The notes beneath the pieces are model-generated. The model saw only the letters and a list, made by a program, of their open reading frames with translations. It ran no database searches and was not told where the DNA came from. DNA of 45,713 bases, taken from positions 1 to 45,713 of the forward strand of contig JBMNCR010000090.1 of assembly GCA_049366695.1 (NCBI GenBank), in the 5' to 3' direction. Source of the DNA: JBMNCR01 sp049366695 (lineage in GTDB: Bacteria > Bacillota > Clostridia > Eubacteriales > Alkalibacteraceae). Shown here one piece after another: positions 1 through 8,064 of this stretch (positions are counted from its first letter, which is position 1; each line of letters starts with the position of its first letter). A program made the translations under genes and the position numbers.

Positions 1-17
1 AATTTTGCTTTTGCCAT
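1..17 (-). CDS. tuf: Elongation factor Tu, first codons only
   Basis: The complement of the first 17 bases reads ATG GCA AAA GCA AAA TT, i.e. Met-Ala-Lys-Ala-Lys, the usual start of bacterial EF-Tu. A strong AAGGAGG ribosome site precedes it on the minus strand at about 24-32. In clostridia tuf commonly lies directly downstream of sigH and tRNA genes, which is the arrangement here. Only five codons are present, so the call rests on this start and on gene order. Confidence 0.7.
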
Positions 18-87
18 TTCTTGTTCCTCCTTAAAATACATTTAAATTATATAATACACTTTTTTTGTGTTTTAATACTATCTTATT

Positions 88-163
88 TGGAGCCCACGAC
101 CGGATTTGAACCGGTGACCCCCACCTTACCATGGTGGTGCTCTACCTACTGAGCTACGTGGGC
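88..163 (-). tRNA. tRNA-Thr (anticodon GGT)
   Basis: The minus strand folds as a full 76-nt cloverleaf with encoded CCA. The acceptor GCCCACG pairs with CGTGGGC, the anticodon stem CCACC/GGTGG encloses loop ATGGTAA, and the T-arm carries GGTTCAAATCC. The anticodon is GGT, which reads ACC/ACT threonine codons. It lies five bases downstream of tRNA-Tyr on the same strand and is probably co-transcribed with it. Confidence 0.95.
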
Positions 164-168
164 ATATA

Positions 169-253
169 TGGTGGAGGGAGATGGATTCGAACCATCGAAG
201 GCGGCGCCAACAGATTTACAGTCTGCCCCCTTTAGCCACTCGGGAACCCCTCC
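169..253 (-). tRNA. tRNA-Tyr (anticodon GTA)
   Basis: This is an 85-nt class II tRNA with a long variable arm and encoded CCA. The acceptor GGAGGGG pairs with TCCCTCC with one terminal wobble. The anticodon loop is CTGTAAA, giving GTA, and the T-arm contains GGTTCGAATCC. It sits between sigH and tRNA-Thr, all on the minus strand. Confidence 0.95.
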
Positions 254-305
254 ATATACTAAATGCAGTTTTATAATACTAAAATAAATTTTCAGTGTCA
301 ACATT

Positions 306-959
306 TTATGTATTACTACCAGTATTTAAATTTGTATTTATATAGTTTTCTAATTTTCTTTTTACTCTTTGTAGCGCATTGTCAATAGTTTTTACATGTT
401 TATCAAGTTCATCAGCGATTTCATGATAAGAATTGCCATTAACATATGACATCAATACTTTCCATTCTAAATCACTTAACATTTCTAGTATCTTTTTTTC
501 TATGTACCCCAAATCTTCTTGCCCAATAATAATAGCTTCTGGTTCTGCTGTCTTTGTATTAGCTATCAAATCTAATAAAGTTCTCTCTGAATCCTCATCA
601 TAAACAGGTTTATCAAGAGATATATATGTGTTTAGAGGATTATGCTTCTGTCTTGTAGCCGTTTTAATAGCAGTAATTATTTGACGTTGTATACATAACT
701 CTGCAAAAGCTTTAAATGAAGTGTCTTTATCAAACTTATAATCTCGTATACCCTTAAATAATCCTATCATTCCTTCTTGAATAATATCTTCTTTATCTGC
801 ACCTATAAGAAAATAAGATCGTGCCTTTATCCGAACAAATTTTCTATACCTATTAATAAGAAATTCTTCGGCTCCCCTATCTCCTTTTTTAGCCATCAAT
901 ACTAACTCTTCATCTGTTATTAAATTCAAAAGATTCTTTTTCGACTTATTGTTCTTCAT
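306..959 (-). CDS. sigH: RNA polymerase sigma-H factor
   Basis: A 217-residue sigma-70 family protein that matches SigH (sigma-30), the transition-state and early sporulation sigma factor, over its length. Region 2 contains the signature stretch KARSYFLIGADKEDIIQEGM (residues about 45-64) followed by FKAFAELCIQRQIITAIKTA. The region 4 helix-turn-helix lies at about 165-205 (SYHEIADELDKHVKTIDNAL). The genes yacP and rlmB lie just upstream on the same strand, the classic clostridial and Bacillus order. The ATG at 959 has only a distant GGGGG-type ribosome site, but alignment of the N-terminus with SigH supports this start. Confidence 0.95.
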   Translation of the reverse strand: MKNNKSKKNLLNLITDEELVLMAKKGDRGAEEFLINRYRKFVRIKARSYFLIGADKEDIIQEGMIGLFKGIRDYKFDKDTSFKAFAELCIQRQIITAIKTATRQKHNPLNTYISLDKPVYDEDSERTLLDLIANTKTAEPEAIIIGQEDLGYIEKKILEMLSDLEWKVLMSYVNGNSYHEIADELDKHVKTIDNALQRVKRKLENYINTNLNTGSNT

Positions 960-988
960 CCCGACTATGTAATCCCCCTGTACTTATT

Positions 989-1513
989 CTATTCAACAGA
1001 TTCAGTACGAAATTTCTCTAATTTTATTATAGTTTCTTTATCGATATTTTTATAAATGTCGTTCTTTTCTTGATTATACTTATCGCTGGCTTGTTTTAGA
1101 GAAGTTTTTAATACATATTCTACTTCTTTTTCAAGTTCTAAAGCAGATATTCTTATTCCTCCACTTGTTAATATCATCCTTTGCAAAGTATAATCCGACG
1201 TGGCAACTCTTATTTCATAAATTGTCGGCAACTCATATACTAATTTCTCTATATAACTATCTGCTGTTTGATTTTTTTTAGTATAAATAATAGTTATATT
1301 GTCATTTTCTTCTTTTTTAACTCCCTCTTCATTATTATAAGCATCAAATACAACGACTAAATTATAATTCTTAATTTTTGAGTAACTTAGAAGAATCGTG
1401 ATTAACTCATCTCTTGCATTTTCCAAACTGTGCGAAGCAATATCTTTAAGAAATTTCCATTGATTTATTATGTTATATGCGTCAACTATTAAATATTTTT
1501 TCAATTCAGTCAT
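989..1513 (-). CDS. yacP: YacP-like NYN-domain ribonuclease
   Basis: A 174-residue protein of the YacP/Rae1 family, which has a PIN-like NYN nuclease fold. In Bacillus the homologue Rae1 enters the ribosomal A site and cleaves mRNA during translation. The visible signature is LIVDAYNIINQWK near residues 8-20 (first acidic active-site Asp), VVVFDAYNNEEG at about 53-64 and ADSYIEKLV plus VATSDYTLQ further on, all acidic motifs of the fold. It lies between rlmB (27 bp upstream) and sigH, its standard position. An AGGTG ribosome site precedes the ATG. The exact substrate in this organism is unknown. Confidence 0.88.
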   Translation of the reverse strand: MTELKKYLIVDAYNIINQWKFLKDIASHSLENARDELITILLSYSKIKNYNLVVVFDAYNNEEGVKKEENDNITIIYTKKNQTADSYIEKLVYELPTIYEIRVATSDYTLQRMILTSGGIRISALELEKEVEYVLKTSLKQASDKYNQEKNDIYKNIDKETIIKLEKFRTESVE

Positions 1514-1540
1514 ATATACACCTATTATATTGTGTCATTA

Positions 1541-2293
1541 TCAAATATTCCTTTGTTTTCGAACTTCAGTTAAAATTATTCCTGCAGCTACCGATGCGTT
1601 TAATGAATCGATTTCACCATGCATTGGAATCGACACTAAAAAATCACATTCTGTTTTCACAAGTCGACTTATACCACTACCTTCACTTCCAATCACTATC
1701 CCTAAAGAACCAGTTAAGTCGCACTCATAGTAAGTCTTACCTTCTACACTAGCTCCTGCAATCCATACCCCTAATTTTTTTAATTCTTTTAATGTCTGTG
1801 ATATGTTGGTTACTTTACAAATAAGTGTATGCTCTATAGCTCCAGCAGAAGATTTTATTGAAATAGGAGATATCCCTACAGAACGATTTTTTGGAATAAT
1901 TATCCCATGAACTCCACAGGCATTTGCAGTCCTTATTATTGCTCCAAAATTATGGGGATCAGTAATTTGGTCCAATATAACCAAATATGGGCTTTCATTT
2001 CTCTTCTTTGCAAGTTCAAATATATCTTCTAATTGCGAATACTTATATTCACTAGCTAGAGCAATAATTCCTTGATGGGATCCTGTTTTACTTGAATAGT
2101 CCAACTTTTTTCTATCCACGTACTGTATTTTTATATTTTTTTCTTTTGCCAAATCGAAAAGTTCTTGTGCTCCCGTCTCCCTTCTTCCCCTTGCAATCAT
2201 TATCTTTTCAATATTTACATCAGATTTTAATGCTTCTATTATAGGGTTTTTTCCCTCAATTTGTCTCATTCCCTTATGATAATTATTCGTCAT
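1541..2293 (-). CDS. rlmB: 23S rRNA (guanosine-2'-O-)-methyltransferase RlmB
   Basis: A 250-residue SpoU/TrmH-family (SPOUT) methyltransferase that methylates G2251 of 23S rRNA. The N-terminal substrate-binding domain begins with IEGKNPIIEAL. The three SpoU motifs are present: DPHNFGAIIRTANACG, the glycine-rich GSEGSGISRLV, and IPMHGEIDSLNASVAAGI. These form the trefoil-knot SAM site. A TTG at 2302 is in frame, but the AAAGGA ribosome site is about 9 bases from the ATG at 2293, so that start is chosen. The gene follows thyX by 13 bp and is probably co-transcribed with thyX, yacP and sigH. Confidence 0.93.
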   Translation of the reverse strand: MTNNYHKGMRQIEGKNPIIEALKSDVNIEKIMIARGRRETGAQELFDLAKEKNIKIQYVDRKKLDYSSKTGSHQGIIALASEYKYSQLEDIFELAKKRNESPYLVILDQITDPHNFGAIIRTANACGVHGIIIPKNRSVGISPISIKSSAGAIEHTLICKVTNISQTLKELKKLGVWIAGASVEGKTYYECDLTGSLGIVIGSEGSGISRLVKTECDFLVSIPMHGEIDSLNASVAAGIILTEVRKQRNI

Positions 2294-2306
2294 ACAAATC
2301 AATCCT

Positions 2307-3080
2307 TTATAGATTTTTATACTTTAATCTTACTTCTTTCATATTTCCACATGTCATACTACCTTCAGGACATGATCCATTGATACAGTTAGGTCCTGCA
2401 TTTTTAAATATTATCGGAGCGATATTTCTAGCAATTTTCAACATTTCAGTTGCAAGTTCTCTAATTTCCCACTGTGCTCGTTGACAACACCTATGATTAA
2501 AAAAGTGTAATAATTCTCTAGCATTCATCGTTACAATTATCTTCGTTTCACATGCATTAGGCAATATATATCTAGCATCTTCTATTGCAGATTTTTCTGC
2601 CATATTTAAAGCTTTTTTTTCATCATTTTTATATTTAACTAAATATTTTTTTATATGCTCTTTCTTTAATATATCTACCAGCTCATCATAACTTCGTTGA
2701 TCTTGTTCCATAGCTTCAACAAATTTAAGCTTTGCTTCTTTTATTTTTGATATTTCTGGAGGTATTATATATCCAAATTGTCCTTCAACCACATACCTTT
2801 GAGATTTTTGACTATAACTTGCCATTCTATGCCTTACTAATTGATGAGTTAAACTTCTTGAAACGCCTTCAACTCCAAAAGTAAAAGAAATATGTTCTAT
2901 AGGAGAAGCATGTCCCATGTCAATTAATAAGTTTAAAAAACTTTTTATTTTTTCTTCGTTTAGCTCTTCTATTATACCATCGATACCAGATTTTGAATAA
3001 CATAATTTGGCAGCAGAAGATACAATTTTTTCAGGATTTGGTGTATGTGCTAACAATATAACTTTTAAATCTTTTTGCAT
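2307..3080 (-). CDS. thyX: Flavin-dependent thymidylate synthase ThyX
   Basis: A 257-residue ThyX, which makes dTMP from dUMP using FAD, NAD(P)H and methylene-tetrahydrofolate. The diagnostic RHRxxSxxxxSxR motif is complete at residues 83-95 (RHRMASYSQKSQR). The C-terminal region ELLHFFNHRCCQRAQWEIRE and a Cys-rich tail (GPNCINGSCPEGSMTCG) are typical of clostridial ThyX. The ATG at 3080 follows a good ribosome site (GGAGGAATAAT). No thyA is seen here. As a methylene-THF consumer it is metabolically downstream of the one-carbon genes later in the window, though not linked to them in an operon. Confidence 0.96.
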   Translation of the reverse strand: MQKDLKVILLAHTPNPEKIVSSAAKLCYSKSGIDGIIEELNEEKIKSFLNLLIDMGHASPIEHISFTFGVEGVSRSLTHQLVRHRMASYSQKSQRYVVEGQFGYIIPPEISKIKEAKLKFVEAMEQDQRSYDELVDILKKEHIKKYLVKYKNDEKKALNMAEKSAIEDARYILPNACETKIIVTMNARELLHFFNHRCCQRAQWEIRELATEMLKIARNIAPIIFKNAGPNCINGSCPEGSMTCGNMKEVRLKYKNL

Positions 3081-3132
3081 ATTATTCCTCCATAAATTAA
3101 TTGTTTATTAATTTTAGATTATACCATACATA

Positions 3133-3165
3133 ACAAAAAAAACATATTTACTAATATGCTTTTTA
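3133..3165 (-). terminator. Rho-independent terminator downstream of spoIIR
   Basis: On the minus strand CATATT and AATATG form a stem around an AGTA loop, extended by A:T pairs and followed by a run of eight T. It lies about 130 bp past the true spoIIR stop and just upstream of thyX, so it would end the spoIIR transcript. The stem is AT-rich, hence the moderate score. Confidence 0.5.
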
Positions 3166-3294
3166 GGTTATTAACAAATTTATCAATTTGAACGTGTTGA
3201 TAAACAAAAAAACGTAGTTCTTCTCAAATCAAGAAATAGATCAAGTGCTGGATTATCTCATATTTACATTTTCATGATTTGTATTGTTTTCTCG

Positions 3295-4178
3295 TTAAAA
3301 TCCTAACAATTCTAATGTTTTCCATCTAATTTTCGGTTTCTGTTCTTCTATATTTATTTCACTATCTTCCGCAATTATAGAAAAAATTTCTTTACATTCT
3401 TCTGAGTAATCTTCTGTATTATCTTCTGTATTATCTTCTGTATTATCTTCTGTATTATCTTCTNNNNNNNNNNNNNNNNNNNNNNNNNNNNNNNNNNNNN
3501 NNNNNNNNNNNNNNNNNNNNNNNNNNNNNNNNNNNNNNNNNNNNNNNNNNNNNNNNNNNNNNNATCTTCTGTATTATCTTCTGTATTATCTTCTGTATTA
3601 TCTTCTGTATTATCTTCTTTCAAAATTGTATTACTTTGTTGTTCATTTACATTTTCTTTATCTTCTCTTACATCTATAAGACAAAGAGGCGGAAATAGTA
3701 CACACCACCAATTCTTACCGTTACCTTCTCCAATTATTACTCTCAAAGCTAAATAATCCCCTGCTGGCAAACTAAATTCTTTATAATATTTTGTAGGAAA
3801 AAAAGTTGTATCAAGCATTATATCAATATCATAGTCCATATCGTATTTTTCAAGAGTATCTTCAGCAATTTTATTAATTATTTCTTTGTTTTCATTAATA
3901 ATACTTATTGATTCCGCTTTTGAGCTTGAAACATTCAATTTTGGCACCATCTCTTTTAACACTTCATCTTTCACTTGCAATTTTACGTATTGATCTATTT
4001 CTTTATTACTATTTGCTATCACGTGAAATCTTACTACTTTCTTCGATAATGCATCAGAATCTAATACTTTACTTTCTAATATAAATCTAGTTAGATTTGT
4101 ATCTTCAGCATAAGTTATTGCAAGAGTAAATATGCCTATTATTACAATAACAATTAAAATACCTACCATTCTTTTCAT
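3295..4178 (-). CDS. spoIIR: Stage II sporulation protein R, interrupted by an assembly gap
   Basis: SpoIIR is the secreted forespore signal that triggers SpoIIGA to process pro-sigma-E in the mother cell. Residues about 4-24 form a signal or membrane segment, and the core carries RFHVIANSNKEIDQ (about 50-63) and GKNWWCVLFPPLCLID, the family hallmarks. After the core comes an Asn-Thr-Glu-Asp repeat, in which 100 Ns (3464-3563) are placed. Reading straight through the Ns shifts the frame to Lys-Ile-Ile-Gln repeats and a false stop at 3375. In the NTED frame the far side continues YSEECKEIFSIIAED and ends KIRWKTLELLGF with TAA at 3295-3297, the kind of tail SpoIIR proteins have. The break is therefore a placeholder artefact, not a mutation. 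The true length is unknown. Confidence 0.88.
3409..3618 (-). repeat. 12-bp tandem repeat encoding NTED, spanning a 100-N gap
   Basis: The unit AATACAGAAGAT (minus strand) encodes Asn-Thr-Glu-Asp. Four full units and a partial one are visible on each side of the N run at 3464-3563. The run is exactly 100 bases, the usual placeholder for a gap of unknown size. If the array is pure, the real missing length must be 5 plus a multiple of 12 to keep both repeat phase and reading frame. Copy number is probably variable. Confidence 0.9.
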
Positions 4179-4259
4179 ATGTATATCCCCTTATTTTTTA
4201 TTCATTAAAAGTATAGACAATTATTTAAAGGTATATACATACTAATATTTTATTAAGAT

Positions 4260-5390
4260 TTAACGTGGCAATTTCCCATAATACTGATACAAATATGTTA
4301 AAATATTCCCATTGTATAGCTTTCGATTCTTTGTAGCCCTTTTGCCAAAGTATTTCTCAAAGCTCAGATGCCCAGTAAGAATGAAGTACGACCAGTAATC
4401 TAATTGCGAAAATGTTTTTCCCATTACTTTGTACAATTTTTCAACTTCCTTTTTTGAGGATAATCTTTCTCCATAGGGAGGATTTGTAATAATAACACCA
4501 TATTTTTTATTTGAACTAAACTTAGATACATCTAGTTTTTGAAAAGATATATACTCACTTACTTCAGCAGTTTGCGCATTTCCCATAGCAAGCACCACTG
4601 ATCTTTTATCAATATCAGAGCCTAGTATTCTAAATTCTTTGTCATTTATTTGATCTCTTGCATCTTGTTTTATAAGTTTATATGTTTTTTTATAATTACT
4701 ACTCCAGTTTTCACTAATAAACGATCTGTTTAACCCCGGAGCAATATTTTTTCCTATTTGAGCAGCTTCTATTAAAATAGTACCAGAACCACAAAAAGGA
4801 TCAGCCAATATCCTCGAAACATCCCATTTAGACAAAAATATCATGGCAGCAGCTAAAGTTTCTTTTAATGGTGCTTCATTCCCTTTAACTCTATATCCTC
4901 TCTTATGCAATCCTATACCAGAAGAATCTATAGATAGTGTAACTTTATCTTTTAATATATTTACATAAATAGGATAACTCTCTCCTGTTTCTTCAAACCA
5001 TTTTAACTTATATTTTTTTTTCATCTTTTCAACAACTGCTTTTTTTACTATCTTTTGACAATCGGATTTGCTAAACAATTTTGATTTCACTGATGTAGCC
5101 TTAGCAACTGGAAAAGCCCCTTCCTTTGTAATCCATCTTTCCCAATTACATTCTTTCGTTTTTTCAAACAATTCATCAAATGTTACTGCATCAAATTCAG
5201 CAATTTTAATCAATATCCTATCTGCTGTTCTAAGCCAAATATTTGATTTTGCTAAAATATTTACATCTCCTTCATATTCAACCCTTCCATTTTTCACATT
5301 AATATCGTTTATCCCCAGTTTGCATACTTCATCTTTTAATATTCCTTCCAATCCAAAGGTACATGTTGCAATAATATTAATTCTTTCCAT
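4260..5390 (-). CDS. THUMP-domain class I rRNA/tRNA methyltransferase
   Basis: A 376-residue SAM-dependent RNA guanine methyltransferase of the RlmL-N/YpsC type. The N-terminal region (about 1-160) is a ferredoxin-like plus THUMP RNA-binding module beginning INIIATCTFGLEGILKDEV. The C-terminal Rossmann domain has the SAM site DPFCGSGTILIEAA (about 198-211) and the catalytic NPPYGERL motif typical of N2-guanine methyltransferases. The most likely target is 23S rRNA (as for RlmL/YpsC), but tRNA cannot be excluded. The AGGAGA ribosome site overlaps the T-tract of the terminator that follows hisS, so this gene is probably transcribed separately or by read-through. Confidence 0.88.
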   Translation of the reverse strand: MERINIIATCTFGLEGILKDEVCKLGINDINVKNGRVEYEGDVNILAKSNIWLRTADRILIKIAEFDAVTFDELFEKTKECNWERWITKEGAFPVAKATSVKSKLFSKSDCQKIVKKAVVEKMKKKYKLKWFEETGESYPIYVNILKDKVTLSIDSSGIGLHKRGYRVKGNEAPLKETLAAAMIFLSKWDVSRILADPFCGSGTILIEAAQIGKNIAPGLNRSFISENWSSNYKKTYKLIKQDARDQINDKEFRILGSDIDKRSVVLAMGNAQTAEVSEYISFQKLDVSKFSSNKKYGVIITNPPYGERLSSKKEVEKLYKVMGKTFSQLDYWSYFILTGHLSFEKYFGKRATKNRKLYNGNILTYLYQYYGKLPR

Positions 5391-5403
5391 TAAATATTCT
5401 CCT

Positions 5404-5431
5404 AAAAAAAGGACGGTTTTAAATCCGCCTT
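5404..5431 (-). terminator. Rho-independent terminator after hisS
   Basis: On the minus strand AAGGCGG pairs with CCG(T)CCTT, one T bulged, around an 8-base loop and followed by seven T. It starts immediately after the hisS stop. The following AGGAGA serves as the ribosome site of the next gene. Confidence 0.7.
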
Positions 5432-5432
5432 G

Positions 5433-6671
5433 TTATTTTATCTCTTTAACTTCTTCGTCTTTTCCAAATACAAGAAAATAATTATAATTTTGCTCTTTAA
5501 GATTATCAATTTGCTTAGATAATTTTTTCTTTGCATATATCATTGTTACAGAATAGTTGTTTTCTCGAAATTCATCTGCTTTTTTTATCACTTCAGTAAT
5601 ATTATCTTTTTTATTGTATAATAATGCAATCTTATGTTTATTAGTTATATATTCTCTTCCTTCTTCTTTCAAAATAGTGATTATTCTTTCAAAACCAATG
5701 GAAAATCCTACTGCTGGAATCTGTTTATTGGAGATATTTTCTATCATATTATCATATCTACCTCCCCCTGCAATAGAGAAACCGTAAGGTCCATATGAAA
5801 TTTCGAATATTTGTCCGGTATAATACCCCATACCTCGTACTAAAGTAGGATCAAATTCTATTTTATATGCACCATTTGAAAGGGTTCTAATAGTGTTAAT
5901 AACATTTAGCATCTCCTGTACTATCTTGTCATTCTCAACTATACTGGAGATGTTTTCTTCATTGACGCTATTTATATTATCTACTAATCTAGCAACTTTT
6001 CCCTTCTCATAATCCTTTGAAATCAGCTCTTTTTCGACACCATCTTCACCTATTTTATCTAATTTATCTAAAGTTATACTTACAGACGAAATATCTTCTT
6101 CCTTAAATCCAGCTGCAATAATAATGCTACTAAGTATTCTTCTATCATTTATTCTAACGACAAATTCCTTTAAACCTATCTCTTTCAACGCTTTTGTAGT
6201 AGTGTCGATCAACTCTATTTCAGCACTTTCATTTTCTTCTCCAATAATATCTATGTCACATTGTTTAAAAGACCTAAACCTACCTTTTTGTGGTCTTTCT
6301 GCCCTATACACATTGTCTATTTGTATAGATCTAAATGGATATTGCAGTGTTTCTCTGTTATTTGTATAAAACCTACTAAGGGGTAAAGTTAAATCATATC
6401 TCAATCCTATGTCACATATATCTTTTATACTAGAACCTTCTTGAAGTCTTAGTTTATTGCCTCTCTTTAAGATTGTAAATAACATCTTAATATTCTCTCC
6501 GCCATCACTATTTAATAATAAATCTAAGTCTTCTAAAGCTGGAGTTTCTATCCTTTCAAATCCATGGGTTCTATAAATATCTAAAATTTTATTTTGCAAA
6601 TAATCTCTTAATTCCATTTCTATCGGAAGAATATCCCTTGTCCCTCTAACGGGGGTTGATTTTTTTTTCAA
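5433..6671 (-). CDS. hisS: Histidyl-tRNA synthetase
   Basis: A 412-residue class II aminoacyl-tRNA synthetase of the HisRS type. It opens with PVRGTRDILP, and motif 2 is YRAERPQKGRFRSFKQCDIDIIG (described here by its ends: YRAERPQKGR and FKQCDIDIIG). The histidine-specific motif appears as LVRGMGYYTG, with Gly where most HisRS have Asp (RGLDYYTG), and motif 3 is AVGFSIGFERI. A C-terminal anticodon-binding domain begins at about 340. It starts with TTG at 6671, eight bases after AAGGGAG. It lies directly downstream of tyrS. No T-box leader is visible. A HisZ-like role is possible but no his biosynthesis genes are nearby. Confidence 0.82.
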   Translation of the reverse strand: MKKKSTPVRGTRDILPIEMELRDYLQNKILDIYRTHGFERIETPALEDLDLLLNSDGGENIKMLFTILKRGNKLRLQEGSSIKDICDIGLRYDLTLPLSRFYTNNRETLQYPFRSIQIDNVYRAERPQKGRFRSFKQCDIDIIGEENESAEIELIDTTTKALKEIGLKEFVVRINDRRILSSIIIAAGFKEEDISSVSITLDKLDKIGEDGVEKELISKDYEKGKVARLVDNINSVNEENISSIVENDKIVQEMLNVINTIRTLSNGAYKIEFDPTLVRGMGYYTGQIFEISYGPYGFSIAGGGRYDNMIENISNKQIPAVGFSIGFERIITILKEEGREYITNKHKIALLYNKKDNITEVIKKADEFRENNYSVTMIYAKKKLSKQIDNLKEQNYNYFLVFGKDEEVKEIK

Positions 6672-6692
6672 TTACAACACTCCCTTCTGTTT

Positions 6693-7919
6693 TTACAATT
6701 TTATTTGATGATGTACTTTTTTTCCTTTTTTAATAATTAAACTATCATTGTCAAAATCCTCCATAGTAATAGTTTTATCTATATCTAATATTTTTGTATC
6801 ATTGATAGATACTCCGCCTTGTTGTATAAGCCTTCTACCTTCACTGCGACTTGATATCAAACCAGCTTTACTCATTAATGATATTATATCTATTCCACTA
6901 TTTATTTCATCCCTATTAACCGTTGTATTGGGCATATCAGCTTCATTGGATTCGTGTTGTCCAAATAATTTTCTAGCACTATTTTGAGCTTTCTTTGCCT
7001 CATCTTGTCCATGAATTATTTTTGTAACCTCAAAAGCTAAAATTTCTTTTGCTTTGTTTATGTGAGCACCTTCCAAAGAACTTAATTTTTTTATTTCTGC
7101 CATAGGAAGAAAAGTTAATAATGATAAACACTTTTCTACATCATTGTCATTTACATTTCTCCAATATTGATAAAATTCATATGGAGTAGTTTTTTCAGCA
7201 TCTAACCAAAGTGCACCTTTTTCAGTTTTCCCCATCTTATTCCCTTCACTAGTAGTTAATAAAGTAAAGGTCATACCATAGGCCTTTCCTCCATTTTTTC
7301 TTCTAACCAATTCTATCCCACCAAGGATGTTTGACCACTGATCATTTCCTCCCATTTGCATTTTACAATCATATTGATTAAATAATTCATAAAAATCATA
7401 TGATTGCATTAACATGTAATTAAATTCTAGAAATGTCAGACCTTTTTCCATTCTTGATTTATAACATTCCGCAGAAAGCATTCTATTGACCGAAAAATGG
7501 ACGCCAATTTCTCGCAAAAAATTAATATAATTCAAAGGCAATAACCATTTTGCATTATTTACCATCAGAGCTTTATCATCATCAAAATCTAAAAACTTAT
7601 CAAACACTTTTTTGAATTTTTCTGCATTTAAGTCTATTTGATCTTGTGTAAGCATTTTCCTCATATCAGTTTTATCAGTTGGATCTCCTACCATAGTAGT
7701 CCCTCCACCAATTAAAGCGATAGGTTTATGCCCATGATTTTGCATATGAGTCATCGCCATAATTTGCAGAAAATGTCCCACATGCAGACTATCAGCTGTA
7801 GGATCAAAGCCTATATAAAATGTTACTGATTCATTTTTGAGCAATTCTTTAATCTCTTCTTCATTTGTACATTGTTCTATAAATCCTCTTTCTTTTAATA
7901 CGTCAAAAACATTCTTCAT
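6693..7919 (-). CDS. tyrS: Tyrosyl-tRNA synthetase
   Basis: A 408-residue class I TyrRS that charges tRNA-Tyr. The HIGH-type signature is PTADSLHVGHFLQI near residue 40, tyrosine-pocket residues lie in NYMLMQSYDFYELF and GGNDQWSNIL, and the KMSKS loop is GNKMGKT. A C-terminal S4 RNA-binding domain (LISSRSEGRRLIQQGGVSIN) completes it. An earlier in-frame ATG at 7946 exists, but the AGGAGG site five bases before the ATG at 7919 decides the start. It is followed 21 bp later by hisS. I looked for a T-box in the 145 bp upstream and found none. Confidence 0.96.
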   Translation of the reverse strand: MKNVFDVLKERGFIEQCTNEEEIKELLKNESVTFYIGFDPTADSLHVGHFLQIMAMTHMQNHGHKPIALIGGGTTMVGDPTDKTDMRKMLTQDQIDLNAEKFKKVFDKFLDFDDDKALMVNNAKWLLPLNYINFLREIGVHFSVNRMLSAECYKSRMEKGLTFLEFNYMLMQSYDFYELFNQYDCKMQMGGNDQWSNILGGIELVRRKNGGKAYGMTFTLLTTSEGNKMGKTEKGALWLDAEKTTPYEFYQYWRNVNDNDVEKCLSLLTFLPMAEIKKLSSLEGAHINKAKEILAFEVTKIIHGQDEAKKAQNSARKLFGQHESNEADMPNTTVNRDEINSGIDIISLMSKAGLISSRSEGRRLIQQGGVSINDTKILDIDKTITMEDFDNDSLIIKKGKKVHHQIKL

Positions 7920-8064
7920 TTTGTACCTCCTACAATAAAATATCATCCTACCTCATTTTAATAAGATATCTCATATATATTTAGACCTTTAGCTCAACAA
8001 CTTCATTCTTACTTATGTTTAAAGTATATTTGATGTGCTTTAAACAACATACATTCGCTTAAGT

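Noticed and set aside
3375..3463. Lys-Ile-Ile-Gln repeat tail of SpoIIR and a stop at 3375
   Set aside because: It arises only because the 100-N placeholder shifts the frame; the NTED frame gives a proper SpoIIR tail and a stop at 3295.
5433..6671. HisZ (regulatory subunit of HisG) instead of HisRS
   Set aside because: Motifs 2 and 3 and a C-terminal anticodon-binding region are present and no his operon is near; the altered RGMGYYTG box is noted but not enough to change the call.
7920..8064. T-box leader upstream of tyrS/hisS
   Set aside because: No specifier stem, AG-bulge or TGGN antiterminator sequence is visible, and the space is too short for a full T-box.
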